A model generated the notes under the pieces. That model had not been told where the DNA came from. It ran no database searches and worked only from the letters and a program-made list of their open reading frames with translations. Of a DNA stretch of 64,000 nt, positions 11,001-21,659 are shown piece after piece; position 1 is the stretch's first letter, and every line of letters begins with the position of its first letter. The DNA is from Mesorhabditis belari (Eukaryota > Nematoda > Chromadorea > Rhabditida > Rhabditidae). The stretch lies in assembly GCA_958450365.1 (NCBI GenBank), contig CAUEEP010000902.1, forward strand, positions 620,001 to 684,000. Reading direction: 5' to 3'. A program made the position numbers and the translations under genes.

Positions 11001-14000
11001 AGCCTGTAAACTTTTTTAAATTGGAAGAAAGATAAAGAATCCGAAAAAAAAATCGAAAAACCTCGGAATGTGTTAAAAACAAATACTTTGTAGCTGTTGT
11101 AGTTGGAGTTTGTACTTTGTAGTTGGAGTTTTCAGGACTTGTACAAAGGTGATGTCTTCTCGACTGGTTTAGTTATTTGGGAGCTAATCGAGAGAAGGTT
11201 TGATGGTTGTGAATTGAGAAAGTTTAACCAAAAAAATAGGAATCTCACGGAACCAGTTGAATTCATCAGTTTCTCTCCAACTAGTTGCTCGAATGTTAAA
11301 AAAGTTCAACTACTTGTCATCAGGTAAGAGTTGTTGTTGTTAAGCAAATTATCTATCAACTCTCACCGACAATTTTTGCATCTGAATGTGTAATTCAGTG
11401 CTAAGTTATCTGATTCAGTGAGTGCTAAGTTATCTGAACCTTTTAGTAGGTTTACGTTGACAAAATTGAAGTTAATAGTTATTATTTTCAAGGAAAATGA
11501 AGTTTCGAAACGCATAAATCGCACAGTTTAGCTGTTCCTGTCCTCGAACAAAAATGATAAATCGATGGGGTATTGAGGAAGCGTTTAGAGAGGCTGTCAA
11601 GTTGAAGGAGGTATCCCAATCAACTCTTAAAACTTAAACCTTGATTTTAGATCTTCAACTTCAATGAGCAACCGGAACGACAAAGATTCCAACAATACTT
11701 AAAAGAACCCGATGGATTGTGCCTCAGTTCTTTGACAAAGGACTTCCTACCTTCTACTGTCCATTTCGATTCCGCAGATCAACGATCGACTATCGACGAC
11801 AACGACTCAGCTGATCTGGCACCGAAGCGAGGGATCACTACAGCTTTTCAAATTTTTATTCAAGAATGGACATCGAAAATTCAACGAAAAACCAATTTCA
11901 GCCACTTGAACTTAAGAACGGAATCGAGGATTTCGAATGAGGATATCGAGTTGTACACGATGACATTCGGTGACTTGCGATCGAAGTACGACGATGTGAA
12001 TGAAATAAGACGGATCGAGTGTGAGAAGTTCTATTCAGGACTCAAATTGGAAACTTTATCGTCGGAAGAGAAACAAGGTATCTTTGAGGAAATAAAAGAG
12101 GCTTTCGACGCTATCAGCAAAAAGTACAGCGACCGGGAAACCTTTTATGAGCATTCAATCAAAAAGGGCACCGTGGTAGCACGTTTGGAAAAGTCCAGGA
12201 AAATCGATTTGGAGAGTTTCTCTTCGTTAACTCTTTTCGACTTTCATCTACAAGATTTCTGTTTTAATTTTGCTGTTCATTGTCTATGGGAATGTGACTC
12301 GTTAAATCTTTCATGGTTTGAACTAAATGATCTCCTTCAAGTAGCCATTCACAAAATCGAATCCATCGAAAAACTATTCACTAGACGTCGCCAATTCCCA
12401 TTGAAATATTTGCGTGACTCGCGTGCTGAATGGTGCATGGCTCCTTCGGATTACATTGTGTTTAAAAGGGATTTCGGAGACTTTCGCGAATTCGGTGAAA
12501 TGAATCGTGGACTGAGAGCAACGGAGAAGCACTACACGGTAGACGTGGATGCAGTTCGAAGAGCATTATACGAAAAGATGAAAGACATTGAGAGATATGC
12601 ATCAGAAGAGAAGAAGTCAATTCGAAAAGTTCCAAAAGCTATCGATGAGATCTTTGGATGGCTGAATCGAAATCATAACAAGCCGATGGACTGTTTGGGA
12701 ATGGGTAGACATGAACGTGAAGGCAATCATTCAATGGGTGAAGTTTATGCAATTGATGGTGGGTATGGAATAGGAATGGGTATTGGTGCTGGCAATAGCC
12801 ACTTTCATCGAGCCACTGCTTCCGGCTTATCGTGGGGATTGGGACAAGGGTCAATTATGGGCCATGAAGCTACAAAATTTGTCGAACAACCTTCGGGAGA
12901 GGAGATAATCAAGGAGAGCTTCACTATCGGTGCTCAATTCCCAGGTTATGTTTACTTTTGGAATGTCTTACCAGCTGATCGATTTACTCAAAATTGTATT
13001 TGCTCACCGTCTTGTCAAATTGAACGATTCCCTGACAATGCCCCAAATGAGTCCTCGCAGGTCACATATCATAACTGCCAACAAACGGATCAACAAGAGT
13101 TCCTCGTCACTCATCGTCTCTTTGAAACAGCTTTTCGATTACTTCATCAATGGGAAACAATTGATACGCATCAATATACACACTTGTATTTGGTTGAAAA
13201 GTTATTGAATAAGATCGCAGAGGCTTCAAATGGATCAAATGGATCAAATGGATCAAATGGATCAAATGGATCAAATGGTTTTCATTTTTTACACGTCATT
13301 GAGAGAGATTCTCCTTGGCCGGATCGGGAAATGATGACTTGTCATCGAAAAAGTGTCCGCAATGCGGCCAGATACGGGCTGCTCATCGGACTACAAATGG
13401 ACACCGAGAACTCATTTTGCACGAGAGATTTCCATTTAGAGGACATCTCGCAGTTCTGTTTTATTGAAGTCATAGGACTTGTTTATATAACATTGAACGA
13501 AATCGGTGAACTTATCGAGAAGATGAGCCAGTTTTTGAAGAAACTTTTCAAAAGTGAGTCACTTGTATTCTTTAGAGAATCTTTTTGACTTTAAACATAC
13601 AACATTTTTTGAATAGATATTCAGGCAAAGTATTGTCTCTATTAGAAGCAGAATAGATATTCAGGCTATTAGAATAGATATTCAGACAATGTATTGCCTC
13701 TATTAGGAGCAGAATAGATATTCAGGCTATTAGAATAGATATTCAGGCAAAGTCTTATCTGTATTAGAAGCAGTACTTCTAAAATGTGAACAATTTAGAA
13801 ATCTATCGTAGTTTTTCCCTTAGATTTTGCCCGATCAACTTGATTTTAATCTCAACAAAGGCACATCAGACTCCTCATCGAATGAGATCAAAATCAAGTT
13901 GAAGGAAAAACTATGATTGATTGTTCACTTTTAGAAAAAATGCGACTTCTATTAGACTCTAATAGAGGCAATACGGTAACTAATGGGACATTGGATTTTT

Positions 14001-14198
14001 GTTTCAATTTGAGAAATTCAAGTAAGTTTAGCACGGCGTAGAGAAAACGACAAAAGTGACCGCCACGATCTCGAAAAATATCGCAAAGAAATGAAGGATT
14101 TGATTGAAAAATTTTGGGATAAGCGACAGATTATACGAGTAAAAACCAAATGCAAGGCACAAATTGTGTTGGCAAATGAGAATTCATTTTTTAATTAG
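8026..14198 (+). CDS. divergent protein kinase with long C-terminal region, copy A
   Basis: Exons: 8026-8099, 8198-8385, 9733-9928, 9966-10116, 11136-11323, 11527-11610, 11651-13553, 14032-14198; about 983 aa. Kinase landmarks in order: glycine loop SSGGFGRVF; beta-3 Lys in PIIMKEI; helix C Glu in EMSILKEL; hinge IFMEYCEEGSLK; catalytic loop HQDVKPDN (HQD instead of HRD); LGDFGAMQ; MVPEKF in place of APE; helix F DVFSTGLVIWELIERR. The lobe ends near FNEQPERQRFQQYLKEP. The remaining 600 or so residues are unrecognised, with a Gly-rich GIGMGIGAG stretch, six SNG repeats and a basic tail RRRENDKSDRHDLEKY. Start: ATG 8026, just before the glycine loop. Junctions keep phase except exon 5 to 6. It could be Nek-like or an unclassified nematode kinase. 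A conserved upstream ORF (7518, MHGFSRETCERLIDEF) may be a 5' exon, but copy B has a stop there. Confidence 0.75.
8936..9170. repeat. MITE family 2 in kinase intron 2
   Basis: TACACTACTGGACAATGAAA at the left and its reverse complement at 9170, with the GCGCGTCTGTAACTCCCTTG inner arm. The composite flank (about 8480-8935) matches 4043-4511 inverted. Copy B has a related MITE at 55525-55759 but a different flank, so this intron has been remodelled in each copy. Confidence 0.75.
9631..9700. repeat. palindrome before kinase exon 3
   Basis: Arms AGCTGACCAAAATGCTTGTA and reverse complement around a short loop. In copy B the right arm is missing and MITE family 1 (56238-56490) occupies the place, so insertion there removed half of the palindrome. 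Confidence 0.7.
10247..10741. repeat. MITE (CCGTATTCTCTCT ends), kinase intron 4, copy A only
   Basis: This is a 495-bp element with inverted ends CCGTATTCTCTCTAATA and internal repeats of AATAGTAGTGCACTCT, flanked by TA (10245-10246, 10742-10743). Copy B has the uninterrupted site (AACTGATATATGTTTGG near 57026), which confirms insertion and TA duplication. An internal ORF (10473-10658) is short and unrecognised. Confidence 0.85.
10826..10897. repeat. perfect palindrome, copy A only
   Basis: Arms TTTTAGCATGAGAGAGCGTG and reverse complement, about 30 bp each, around a 10-bp loop. Copy B keeps only GTTTTAGCGATGGTAAACAC at this point, so most of the hairpin was gained in A or lost in B. Confidence 0.7.
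13612..13985. repeat. short repeats in the last kinase intron
   Basis: GAATAGATATTCAGGC recurs four to five times, mixed with TCTATTAGAAGCAG, and is followed by an inverted pair around AACTTGATTTTAATCTC. Both kinase copies share it (60405-60775), so it predates the duplication. Confidence 0.6.
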
Positions 14199-14289
14199 AA
14201 AACTTTAATTGAATAAATATTATGAAAATCTTATGGAACAAATATGCCAATTGAAAAACAAATAACACTTTCCTTTTTAAAGCTTCTCC

Positions 14290-14742
14290 GGGAGTGGGAC
14301 ATTTGCGCACCTTTTTTTCCGAACGAGCCCATTAGCGCACCTTTTTTCGCGTTTTAAAAAGCTCTAAAAGCTAATATTAACCAATTTCTATTCCAAAAGT
14401 TGTTTTTCTAGGTAATTTTAGGGCGTAGAATCGAAATTTTGGCATATCAGAGCTTGTGGAAACAAACGGACGGAGTTATACAAAGAGAAAAATCAACAAT
14501 TTTCTGTAATTTGACCTAGCCGTTTTGTCTATCAAATTGGTTTCACACGCTCTGTTATGTCAAAATTTGAATTCGACACCCTCAAATTACCTAGAAAAAC
14601 AACTTTTGGAATGGAAATTGGTTAATATTAGCTTTTAGAGCTTTTTAAAACGCGAAAAAAGGTGCGCTAATGGGCTCGTTCGGAAAAAAAGGTGCGCAAA
14701 TGTCCGGGTGCGCAAAAAAAAGGTCGCATTTGTCCCACTCCC
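14290..14742. mobile_element. Mutator-like MITE with 9-bp target duplication
   Basis: Ends GGGAGTGGGACA...TGTCCCACTCCC, long inverted arms containing GCGTTTTAAAAAGCTCTAAA, 453 bp. AGCTTCTCC lies on both sides (14281-14289 and 14743-14751); copy B has one AGCTTCTCC (61329-61337), an exact empty site. A 9-bp duplication is typical of Mutator-type elements (family knowledge), so that class is inferred. No transposase. A larger relative is at 40957-41808. Confidence 0.85.
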
Positions 14743-15589
14743 AGCTTCTCCAGTTTTTCATCAAGTTCAACCAATTTTTTTGGACATTTACGTGTTTCTG
14801 TTTATGAGGGTACATTTTTGATGATGAAGATCCTGTTTGAAACACGTCAAACTTTTGTGGTTGCTGGAGACCATTTTTTGAGCAAACTTTGTGGTTGACG
14901 ACTTTTTTTTCTAGCTCTTTCAAACTTTTCCGAACTTTCAAGTGCAATCAATGCTGCATTTATTGAAGACAGTCGTTCTAAACTTTCTTGAAACTATTGA
15001 AGACAGTCTAAAAGTCGTTCTAAACTTTCTTGAAAGTTTGATAAGGGTTTGAGCAGTTAGAAATAAAATGGTAAACCAAATGTGGTCCCATCGAGCACCA
15101 AACCAAACACAACAATTTTCTTGGTCTTGCATTAAACAGTTCCACCGTTATGAAATTTATCTAAGGAAAATCCGCTTGAAATGCCGAATTTGGCTCGTTG
15201 CAATCAAGTCGAAAATTTGAGTGGATTTGAATGTGGATTTGAGTTGATTAGAGTGATTTGAATCAAGAATCCATCATTTAAATCCAAATTTAAGGGATAT
15301 TTCAAGTGTCCCCCACAAGTGCTATCCCATTTCGCCAACGACGAGGATCTGAAAAGCTATTCATCCTGCAGTTATTCCACAACCTTTTGAATTCATTCTT
15401 TCTGTTGTTTTTTATTTGGTACTATGAATCACACTACCCGTTTTTTTATTCTATTTAGCATGTAGCACATCTATTGTCATCACACTGGTCATACAGTTGT
15501 ACTTAATACACACTTTTGAATGCAAATGAACTCATAACCCACCGGGGTGGGTCATGAAGTTTCTCGCTTTGTCGTTGCCGTAACTTTCT

Positions 15590-16005
15590 TCAAAACGAAT
15601 ATTTTTCCAATCTGTTTTCAGTTAAATGAGCTTTGATTATTTTTTGTTTCTTTATTCCGACACCAAAAATAAGTACCGCAAATACTGTAATAGTACCCCA
15701 CCCTCCTCGTACAGTCGCGTAGTCGCAAAAGTTTTTTAGTATTTCATTTTTTTCAAAGCGCCCGTACTTACAAAAAACGCGTCTTTGGTATCAAAAAATA
15801 GCTGAAATTCAGGGCTATTTTTTGATACCTAAGCGCGCATTTTAGCATAAACCAGTGTCGAGAAAAACTCGTTCAAAGCTACACTACGCAACACTCCGCA
15901 CCGTCATTATGGGGGTGGGGTACTATTACAGTATTTACGGTATCTTGTTGACTATAAACTCTTTTAGACTGGGTGCAAGGCGAAAAATCTAAAAAAATCG
16001 GATAT
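15590..16005. repeat. older repeat with MITE family 1 nested inside (15674-15942)
   Basis: The outer parts (AACTTTCTTCAAAACGAATA ... GTGCAAGGCGAAAAATCTAA) match a repeat also seen at 42866-43085 and in kinase intron 4. The inner 269 bp is a family 1 MITE with ends TACCGcAAATACTGTAATAG, inserted into the older one. Confidence 0.7.
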
Positions 16006-16047
16006 TTTAAAATGACTAGTGTAATCAAATAGTAAAAAAGTAAAAAA

Positions 16048-18500
16048 TCAGAAGATGAGGCTGCACTCTAGGATCTCTTGCAGACAGAACTTGTCACAAC
16101 TAGCATCATCCCATTGTCCTTGCACAAACCAACTTGAAGGCGATGCACCGGATGGAGAGGCTAGAGCCTGAAAAATTATTCATAATGTGGAAAAATTATT
16201 CACAATACAGGGTGTCCAGAAATTATAGAGAAGGCTCCTTTTCAACGATGTTGGATTTTCATTTTTCATTAAAGCGCTTGAAATTTTAAAGCCTTTTGGC
16301 ACAAATTTAGGTGGTTCAATTTCAAGTGAACTTGTTCTGTAGAGCTTCAAAGTTAAAGTTGACATCGCTGTTAAAAGAAGTTCCCTCCAACCTGTAAACG
16401 GCATAAACGTCATAGCCGTAAAAACCTCTACTAAGCTCACACCGCTTTGATACAAGCGTGAGTGTGAGTTGAAATTTGTTACCGTAAATACTCTAATAGA
16501 AGCACCCCCTATAGGAGCGTCGCGTAGTTTAAGTTTACTCTCAAACAAACGCTCATATCTCGACACCAGTGCCTTTGTTTCTGCGCGTGTAGGTATCAAA
16601 TTAAAGTAGAGAGGATGGATGATTTTTTGAGATAGAACACTTATTTTTAGCGTTAACCAGCGCTTAGAAAAAAGGATTGAAAAGTGGCAAAAAGTTGTCA
16701 CCCAAGAGCGCGTTTTTTTTACGTTTTGTAGAATGTACAAGATTTTTTTTCGTTTCTTCCGGGAAAATGATGAAGCGATCGTTTAACGAGATTATTTTGA
16801 GGAAAAAAAGCAATATGAATGCCGTTTCAAATTTAAATGTAGATGCTTAGTTTTTTGTACATTCAATTTAAGCCTTAGCTGGTAAACACTCGGTCTATTA
16901 TTGCGAAACCATCAATTATTATGAGAGGATTTAAACTGGACAATCAAGCGACAAGTGCAAACAATTTTTTAGTAACAGAACCGTTTATGTTTAGATAAAT
17001 TTCGATTGTATGACTCCGTTGTTGATGGAAGTTATTTGGGATCAAGTTTTTGATTTATGTAAACCGCGAGTACAATTTCGATAGATGGAACGTTTAAAAT
17101 CACTTCCAAAACTAAGTCCCAACAGCTGTGGATTATTTCCACAAAGATAACAGAAGTAATGCATACACTTTTCATTGAATTCAGGTGTTCGGTGTTAGCT
17201 TTGTGCCAACTGCTTTTGCTTTTATGGTAAAACGCACGGAAGAAGATTGCATTCAAGTTTTATCACAAGTCGTGGTAGCTGCTGCTAAAATTGGAGAAGT
17301 TCTCTGTCCGCTTGGGTTTTAGCAGATAAGATCTATAACTTACGGAAGTTTTTAACAAATTTCAACGCATATTTGTGCATCCCCTAACGGGGACGCGTTC
17401 CAAAATTTTTTTCGAGACACCGTTGAAAGGTCTCGGGGTTAATGCTAACCTCAAACTTGGGTAATTAAACCGAAGAGTGAGGCCTCTGTCGCGCTATGTG
17501 GACCGGTCGTATGCCAGATGCCACTTTTTCCTACGTGACACACGAAAAGTACACACGGTCGTGTCGTCTCGCGTCTCTGCGAGGGCTGATGTTCTCTCGT
17601 GTTCTCGAGCCTATTTCACTCGTCTCTCATCTCGCCGCATATTTGTCCGAATGACGAGTGAAATAGGCTCGAGAACACGAGAGAACATCAGCCCTCGCAG
17701 AGACACGAGACGACACGACTGTGTGTACTTTTCGTGTATCTCGTAAGAAAAAGTGACATCTGGCATACGGCCGGTCCAGATAGGCCGACACAGACCTCAC
17801 TCTTTGGTTTAATTACCCAAGTTTGAGGTTAGCATTAACCCCGAGACCTTGCAAATAGTGTCTCGAAAAAATTTTGGATCGCGTCCCCGTTAGGGGATGC
17901 ACAAATAAACTAGAAATGTGAAATGGCTTGGAGTCTTGATTTTATCATTCATAGGTTATCAAAGAGGAGGGTTGATCCACTTTCAAGGAAACGGTGGATA
18001 AGCGAGTGTTGGACGGGGAAAGACAACTGATTTTCAAACATGCGCCTCTAGAGTTTCCTATAGAAAATCACCCACATGATAGTGTTGGCCCGATCCGGCA
18101 TTGTCCGGATTTGGCGGGCTCCAAGCAGTGAAATCCCAGCCCGATCCGTCACTCCACTTCCAATTGCCAGCAGCAGATCCGGTCTGAAATTGAAGCAAAT
18201 TTTATGATTAGTCTTGCTGTCCTACTTGTCAAAAACAACACGTGAAAGTTTTTGTCTTCTTTTCAAAGAACTCACTCGTTGCCCACCGATCAGCGTTTGT
18301 CCACCGGCATTTCCGTTTGGTGTATTGGCAAGACTTAAAAGACTTACGATATCCGACTAGTTGATCAATTATTTATGGGCATCTTTTTTTTGTTTTTACA
18401 ACTCACTCATGATGTACGCATTCTCAGCAGTCGAATGCACCGATGCGAGTTGCTCGCCAGCTGCCTGACACAGTGCGTTTCCTGTGATTCTCAAACACAG
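16048..18500 (-). CDS. C-type lectin domain gene (3' four exons)
   Basis: Exons 18500-18403 (ITGNALCQAAGEQLASVHS), 18342-18276 (LANTPNGNAGGQTLIGGQR), 18183-about 18102 (AAGNWKWSDGSGWDFTAW) and 16167-16048 (SSWFVQGQWDDASCDKFCLQ, then stop). Together these give the C-type lectin order: first Cys with GEQLASVHS, the LIG strand, WKWSDGS, NPDN, then GQWDDASC. The last join uses a GTGGGT donor inside exon 3, phase 0; without it exon 3 would stop after 10 more codons. Such domains bind carbohydrates or pathogens in secreted nematode proteins. The start is not identified; exon 20291-20057 may belong upstream. The 1.9-kb last intron contains a large foldback and MITE relics. Exon 1 to 2 splice sites (GTTGTA, GTAAG) are weak, so a decayed gene cannot be excluded. 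Confidence 0.65.
16186..16740. repeat. repeat tract, diverged relative of MITE family 1
   Basis: It starts with CAGGGTGTCCAGAAATTATAG and contains TACCGTAAATACTCTAATAG with TCTCGACACCAGTG and TAGGTATCAAA, as in family 1, but only one half is recognisable. The open frame across it on the minus strand (186 codons) translates repeat ends and is not taken as a gene. Confidence 0.5.
17371..17906. repeat. large foldback, two 253-bp arms around a 30-bp loop
   Basis: The left arm 17371-17623 begins ATTTGTGCATCCCCTAACGG; the right arm 17654-17906 is its near-perfect reverse complement, differing at a handful of bases. Arms are more GC-rich than the surroundings and include CTCGAGAACACGAGAGAACA. No ORF. 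It lies within the last intron of the lectin gene; no relative was seen elsewhere in the window. Confidence 0.9.
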
Positions 18501-18904
18501 CTAGTCGAAATGGCAACGAGTCCGACTCAACTTTTGAACAGTTTCTTCTACATAAACCTCCTTTGGTGTCTTCATAAAAAAGATAGAGCAACTCAATTAC
18601 ATAAGTTGCCAAAGTTTCCAACTATTTTTAACTTCTACAAAGTATCCTCAATTTTTGCTGCGCTATAAAACTAAATACAGTATTGGATTTCCCAATAGCT
18701 TCAAGAGCTATTGGGCTTCAAGAGCTATTGGGTTAATTAGTGTCAAGTTTTCATCAATGAATAAAAGAAATTTGGTCTGTTTGATCACAGAAAAGAAAAA
18801 ATCAAGTAAATAGTTGCTCTAAGTAGTCCTTTAACAATGGCGTTTGCGTCTTCTTGCCATCAAAATCTCATACCTCCCGTTTGGGTCATTCCCTTGTGAC
18901 ACAA

Positions 18905-19730
18905 AAACGAGGGACATTTGATACGCGCCCTGCCCTTTTGCCATTGGCAACCCAACCTTTTGCCATTGGCAATCCAACTTTGAGCTCAAATTTCTTGGTG
19001 TTGAGCTATAAAATTTAAATATTCTTGGTATGATTGGATGTGCGCGAAGTCTTTCTCTGTCGATTGATACAAAAACTATTTACAGGGTGGGTCAAAATTA
19101 CCGTTACATATAAAAAAGTCTCTGTATAAAAAGCAACTCAAAAGGGCAAAGATTTTTCTTAAAAATAACTTTTATTTTCTCATAACAACTTATAGAAACT
19201 ATTCTTTTTTCAAACAGATCTCCAATAGCTTTTACACAGGCGTCCAAACATCGTAGAAAAGCGTCGATCGTGGCGAGAAGGTATAGGAGAGCCAGCTCTT
19301 CCCGAGCCAGCTCCTCTTCCCGAGCCAGCTCCTCTTCCCGAGCCAGCTCTTCCCAGCCTTTTCGAGCGCTTTTTTCAAACTATCAACAGTTTTGTGTGGT
19401 TGATAGCGTCAACTGATAGCATTTGTGATTTGTTTTTCTTGTAGGCCTTTAACTTGAGCTTGTTTTTGATGATTCTTCTAAGGGATTTTCGCTCTATATC
19501 CCCATTTTTTGTGACATTTTCCGCACCCATTAGTTTGGCGTTTTCAACAGGCGATTCCTCACTTTTTTTTTACATTTGCTGAAGTGTTACCGTTCGCTTT
19601 CTTCCATTTCGCTTTCGCATTTGCGCGTGAGTGAGCATTGTAACGGTAATTTTGGCCCACTCTGTACATTGGATATCTCAACACCAAGAAATTTGAGCTT
19701 AAAGTTAGATTGCCAATGGCGGGGCATTTC
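18905..19730. repeat. chemoreceptor-intron-type repeat split by a transposon
   Basis: The left part (TTGCCATTGGCAATCCAACT, TTTGAGCTCAAATTTC, TCTTTCTCTGTCGATTG) and right part (AAATTTGAGCTTAAAGTTAG, TTGCCAATGG) are the two arms of the hairpin seen in chemoreceptor intron 1. The element at 19083-19664 interrupts them. Confidence 0.7.
19083..19664 (-). mobile_element. Tc1/IS630-type element, internally deleted (582 bp)
   Basis: Inverted ends CAGGGTGGGTCAAAATTACC and mirror copy with GTTACA, flanked by TA. The minus strand keeps two pieces of transposase: near 19500 ERKSLRRIIKNKLKLKAYKK, like the DNA-binding region of IS630/maT transposases (TIRRIVKxxLxLxxYK), then near 19300 a C-terminal piece with IDAFLRCLDACVKAIGDL. 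The whole catalytic core is missing. Between them an 18-bp unit encoding ELAREE is tandemly repeated about three times. Confidence 0.75.
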
Positions 19731-20056
19731 CGATAAGCAATTTAGAATAATCTCAACCTCTCAACCAAGAGAAAAGCCAATCAGAATCATGAAAAGTTTC
19801 TCACTTTGTATAGACGAAATCGGCGATGATTTGAGACAATTTTCCCGAGAAACTTCGACCCCAATCAAGTTCATTTTTTCTAAAACAAAGCTCATCATTT
19901 TTGTCTTCTCTATCTCTATGTACTTTAAGCACAAAACCCTTTCTGTTACACACGATTCTCCAATTTTCTTCTAGAAACGACAAATTCAGTGCACCAGAAA
20001 GGAAGCGTTTCCATTTTGCGCACTTTATAAGCATTGCTTTAGGCTTTTAGTCTCAC

Positions 20057-20291
20057 GTGAAATTCCCCGCAACTCCAACGATTTCTTTAGAATCGAAAAC
20101 GATTCCGAGATCAACTCCATGATCAGTGCAATATTTCCCATCAGCACCTCCTAAAAGTCTTATTTTCATGCAATCTCTCTGCAATTTCTCACCAAGTTCT
20201 TCATCATAAACATTATTCAATAATGTGTAAACAGTAATGTTTCGATCAGCATAGAAAAGTGCTTCGTGATGAGCTTCTGACGTGATTTCTT
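20057..20291 (-). CDS. internal exon of an unrecognised gene
   Basis: The exon lies between TTTCAG (just above 20291) and a GTGAGA donor (below 20057), 235 bp, open through: EITSEAHHEALFYADRN, TVYTLLNNVYDEELGEKL, RLLGGADGKYCTDHGVDLGI, EIVGVAGNF. Clean splice sites and protein-like composition support coding. Its upstream neighbour is now a MITE (20318-20835). It could belong to the lectin gene downstream on the same strand (nematode lectins are often fused to other extracellular domains), but the linking exons are not visible. I do not recognise the domain. Confidence 0.45.
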
Positions 20292-20317
20292 CTGAAATCA
20301 AAAGAAAAAGGAAATTA

Positions 20318-20835
20318 TTGGGTTGGTGAGTTGAAAATGCCGGACTTTGAACTAAAATTTATTCAACATAAAACCATGAATTTACTCAAAATAATTTCCA
20401 TAATTATTGACGACTTCTGCCCATTTTACAGGCAATTTGCGGATTCCTCTTTCTTCGTAGGATTTTGGTTTGTGTGTGAGACAAGTGTGAGACTCAAAAA
20501 TGGAGGACTGGAGATATCCCAGTTTGAGCACTTTCTTCAAAAGAAACCCATTTTGGTGTCAATAGAAAAGTTGTAGAGAATCAAAAATGAGGCTTATAGC
20601 CAAATTTCCAAAGAGATACACTTAGTAGTTTCGCTTAAAATGCAAATTTTGTGAAAATTCGTAAATTTGACATTTCTTGAAAACCAGTTTTTGAATCGTT
20701 CTGAAAATCTGGATATAAGTTTGATTTTTGATTCTCTACAACTTTTCCATTGACACCAAAATGGGTTTCTTTTGGAGAAAGTGTGAGAACTGTCACATAT
20801 GACAATAGTCCGCAGTTTTCAATTCACCAGCCCAA
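20318..20835. repeat. MITE (TTGGGTTGGTGAG ends), TA target
   Basis: 518 bp, inverted ends TTGGGTTGGTGAGTTGAAAA and mirror, TA on both sides; the inner arm includes AAACCCATTTTGGTGTCAAT. No coding capacity. End sequence and TA target fit mariner-type mobilisation (inference). Confidence 0.8.
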
Positions 20836-20852
20836 TACTTTTCGAAAATGAT

Positions 20853-21010
20853 CGCTTTCTATGCAGTCAATTTCCCAAAAATTAAACGAAGTGGAAAACT
20901 TTTTATATCAAAATGTAGAGGAGATTTTCAGCTTTCAAATAGAAGATAACACTTAGATATCCGTTTGATATCTTGAGAAATCTATAAAAAGAGTAAAAAC
21001 ATTGTATAGT
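20853..21010. repeat. fragment of MITE family 3
   Basis: TGCAGTCAATTTCCCAAAAA, AAAATGTAGAGGAGATtTTC and GATATCTTGAGAAAT match one half of the elements at 51091 and 57320, more diverged. Confidence 0.6.
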
Positions 21011-21297
21011 TAATAATAGTTCAGGCTTTATCTTTACTTAATTTCATTTACTGTCTGCTACTCAATGCTGATCAGCACGAAATCTGACCTTCAGCCATTT
21101 TGTGATACTGAATCCCTCTCTCACTTGGACTATTTAGCTCACTCTGTAGATATCTGAAGCTAGTTTTATCAAAACTTTTCTTTAGCTAGGTTCGTTTTTC
21201 TAGAAAGCACTTGCAAACATTGGCTAAATGAAATTTAACTTTGAACTATTTAAGGTTTAAACCCGTTATAATAAAGTAAAGAATGGTAAAGAAAGAT

Positions 21298-21372
21298 TTC
21301 CAGAGAGGGGATTGAACCCTCGACCTTTTTCTTTTCCTGGCAGATGCTCTAACCACTAAGCTATTTGGTGTC
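21298..21372 (-). tRNA. tRNA-like sequence, probably a pseudogene
   Basis: The minus strand shows an A-box-like TAGCTTAGTGGTTAGAGCA and a B-box AGGGTTCAATCCCCT with a paired T stem, at tRNA spacing. The anticodon arm (CTGCCAGGAAAAGAAAAAGG) and the acceptor stem do not pair properly. It is therefore a decayed tRNA or a tRNA-derived element. Confidence 0.45.
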
Positions 21373-21659
21373 TTCTTGCCAGAGAACAAAGAGGAAATAG
21401 AAGGGGGAAGAGAAAGGAAGTGAAAGGAAGTGATCAAATAAAATCGGTGTTTAGTCATATCAAGCTTTACGTAAGCTTTTTTTACTTATCAAGTGATTGT
21501 GATTGACCTCTCGGCGAGTAGCAATCGAATAGTGCTCGATCCGTTGTATCGCATTGGGACAATCGCGTTCACCCATGCCTCTTTCCCGAAAGCTGATAGT
21601 TCTCTGGCTGAGAAGTTGAAGTAGAACTTTTTATGTGAGAGTGGTTAAAATCTCAATTT

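Larger units (their letters stand above)
7185..15142 (+). repeat. segmental duplication, kinase block copy A
   Basis: About 7.9 kb is shared in direct orientation with 54005-61740, including all exons, most introns and about 0.9 kb downstream. The match starts inside the tRNA-like repeat and stops after CAGTTCC near 15142 / 61740. Differences are single-base changes, coding repeat lengths and presence or absence of whole mobile elements. Confidence 0.88.

Noticed and set aside
16180..16740. 186-codon minus-strand ORF
   Set aside because: It spans a repeat tract including transposon-type ends (LLYNFWTPC comes from the CAGGGTGTCCAGAAATTATAG end) and family 1 MITE sequence; no splice or domain support.
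21246..21458. ORF containing NSLVVRASARKRKRSRVQSP
   Set aside because: This comes from the tRNA-like sequence on the minus strand.
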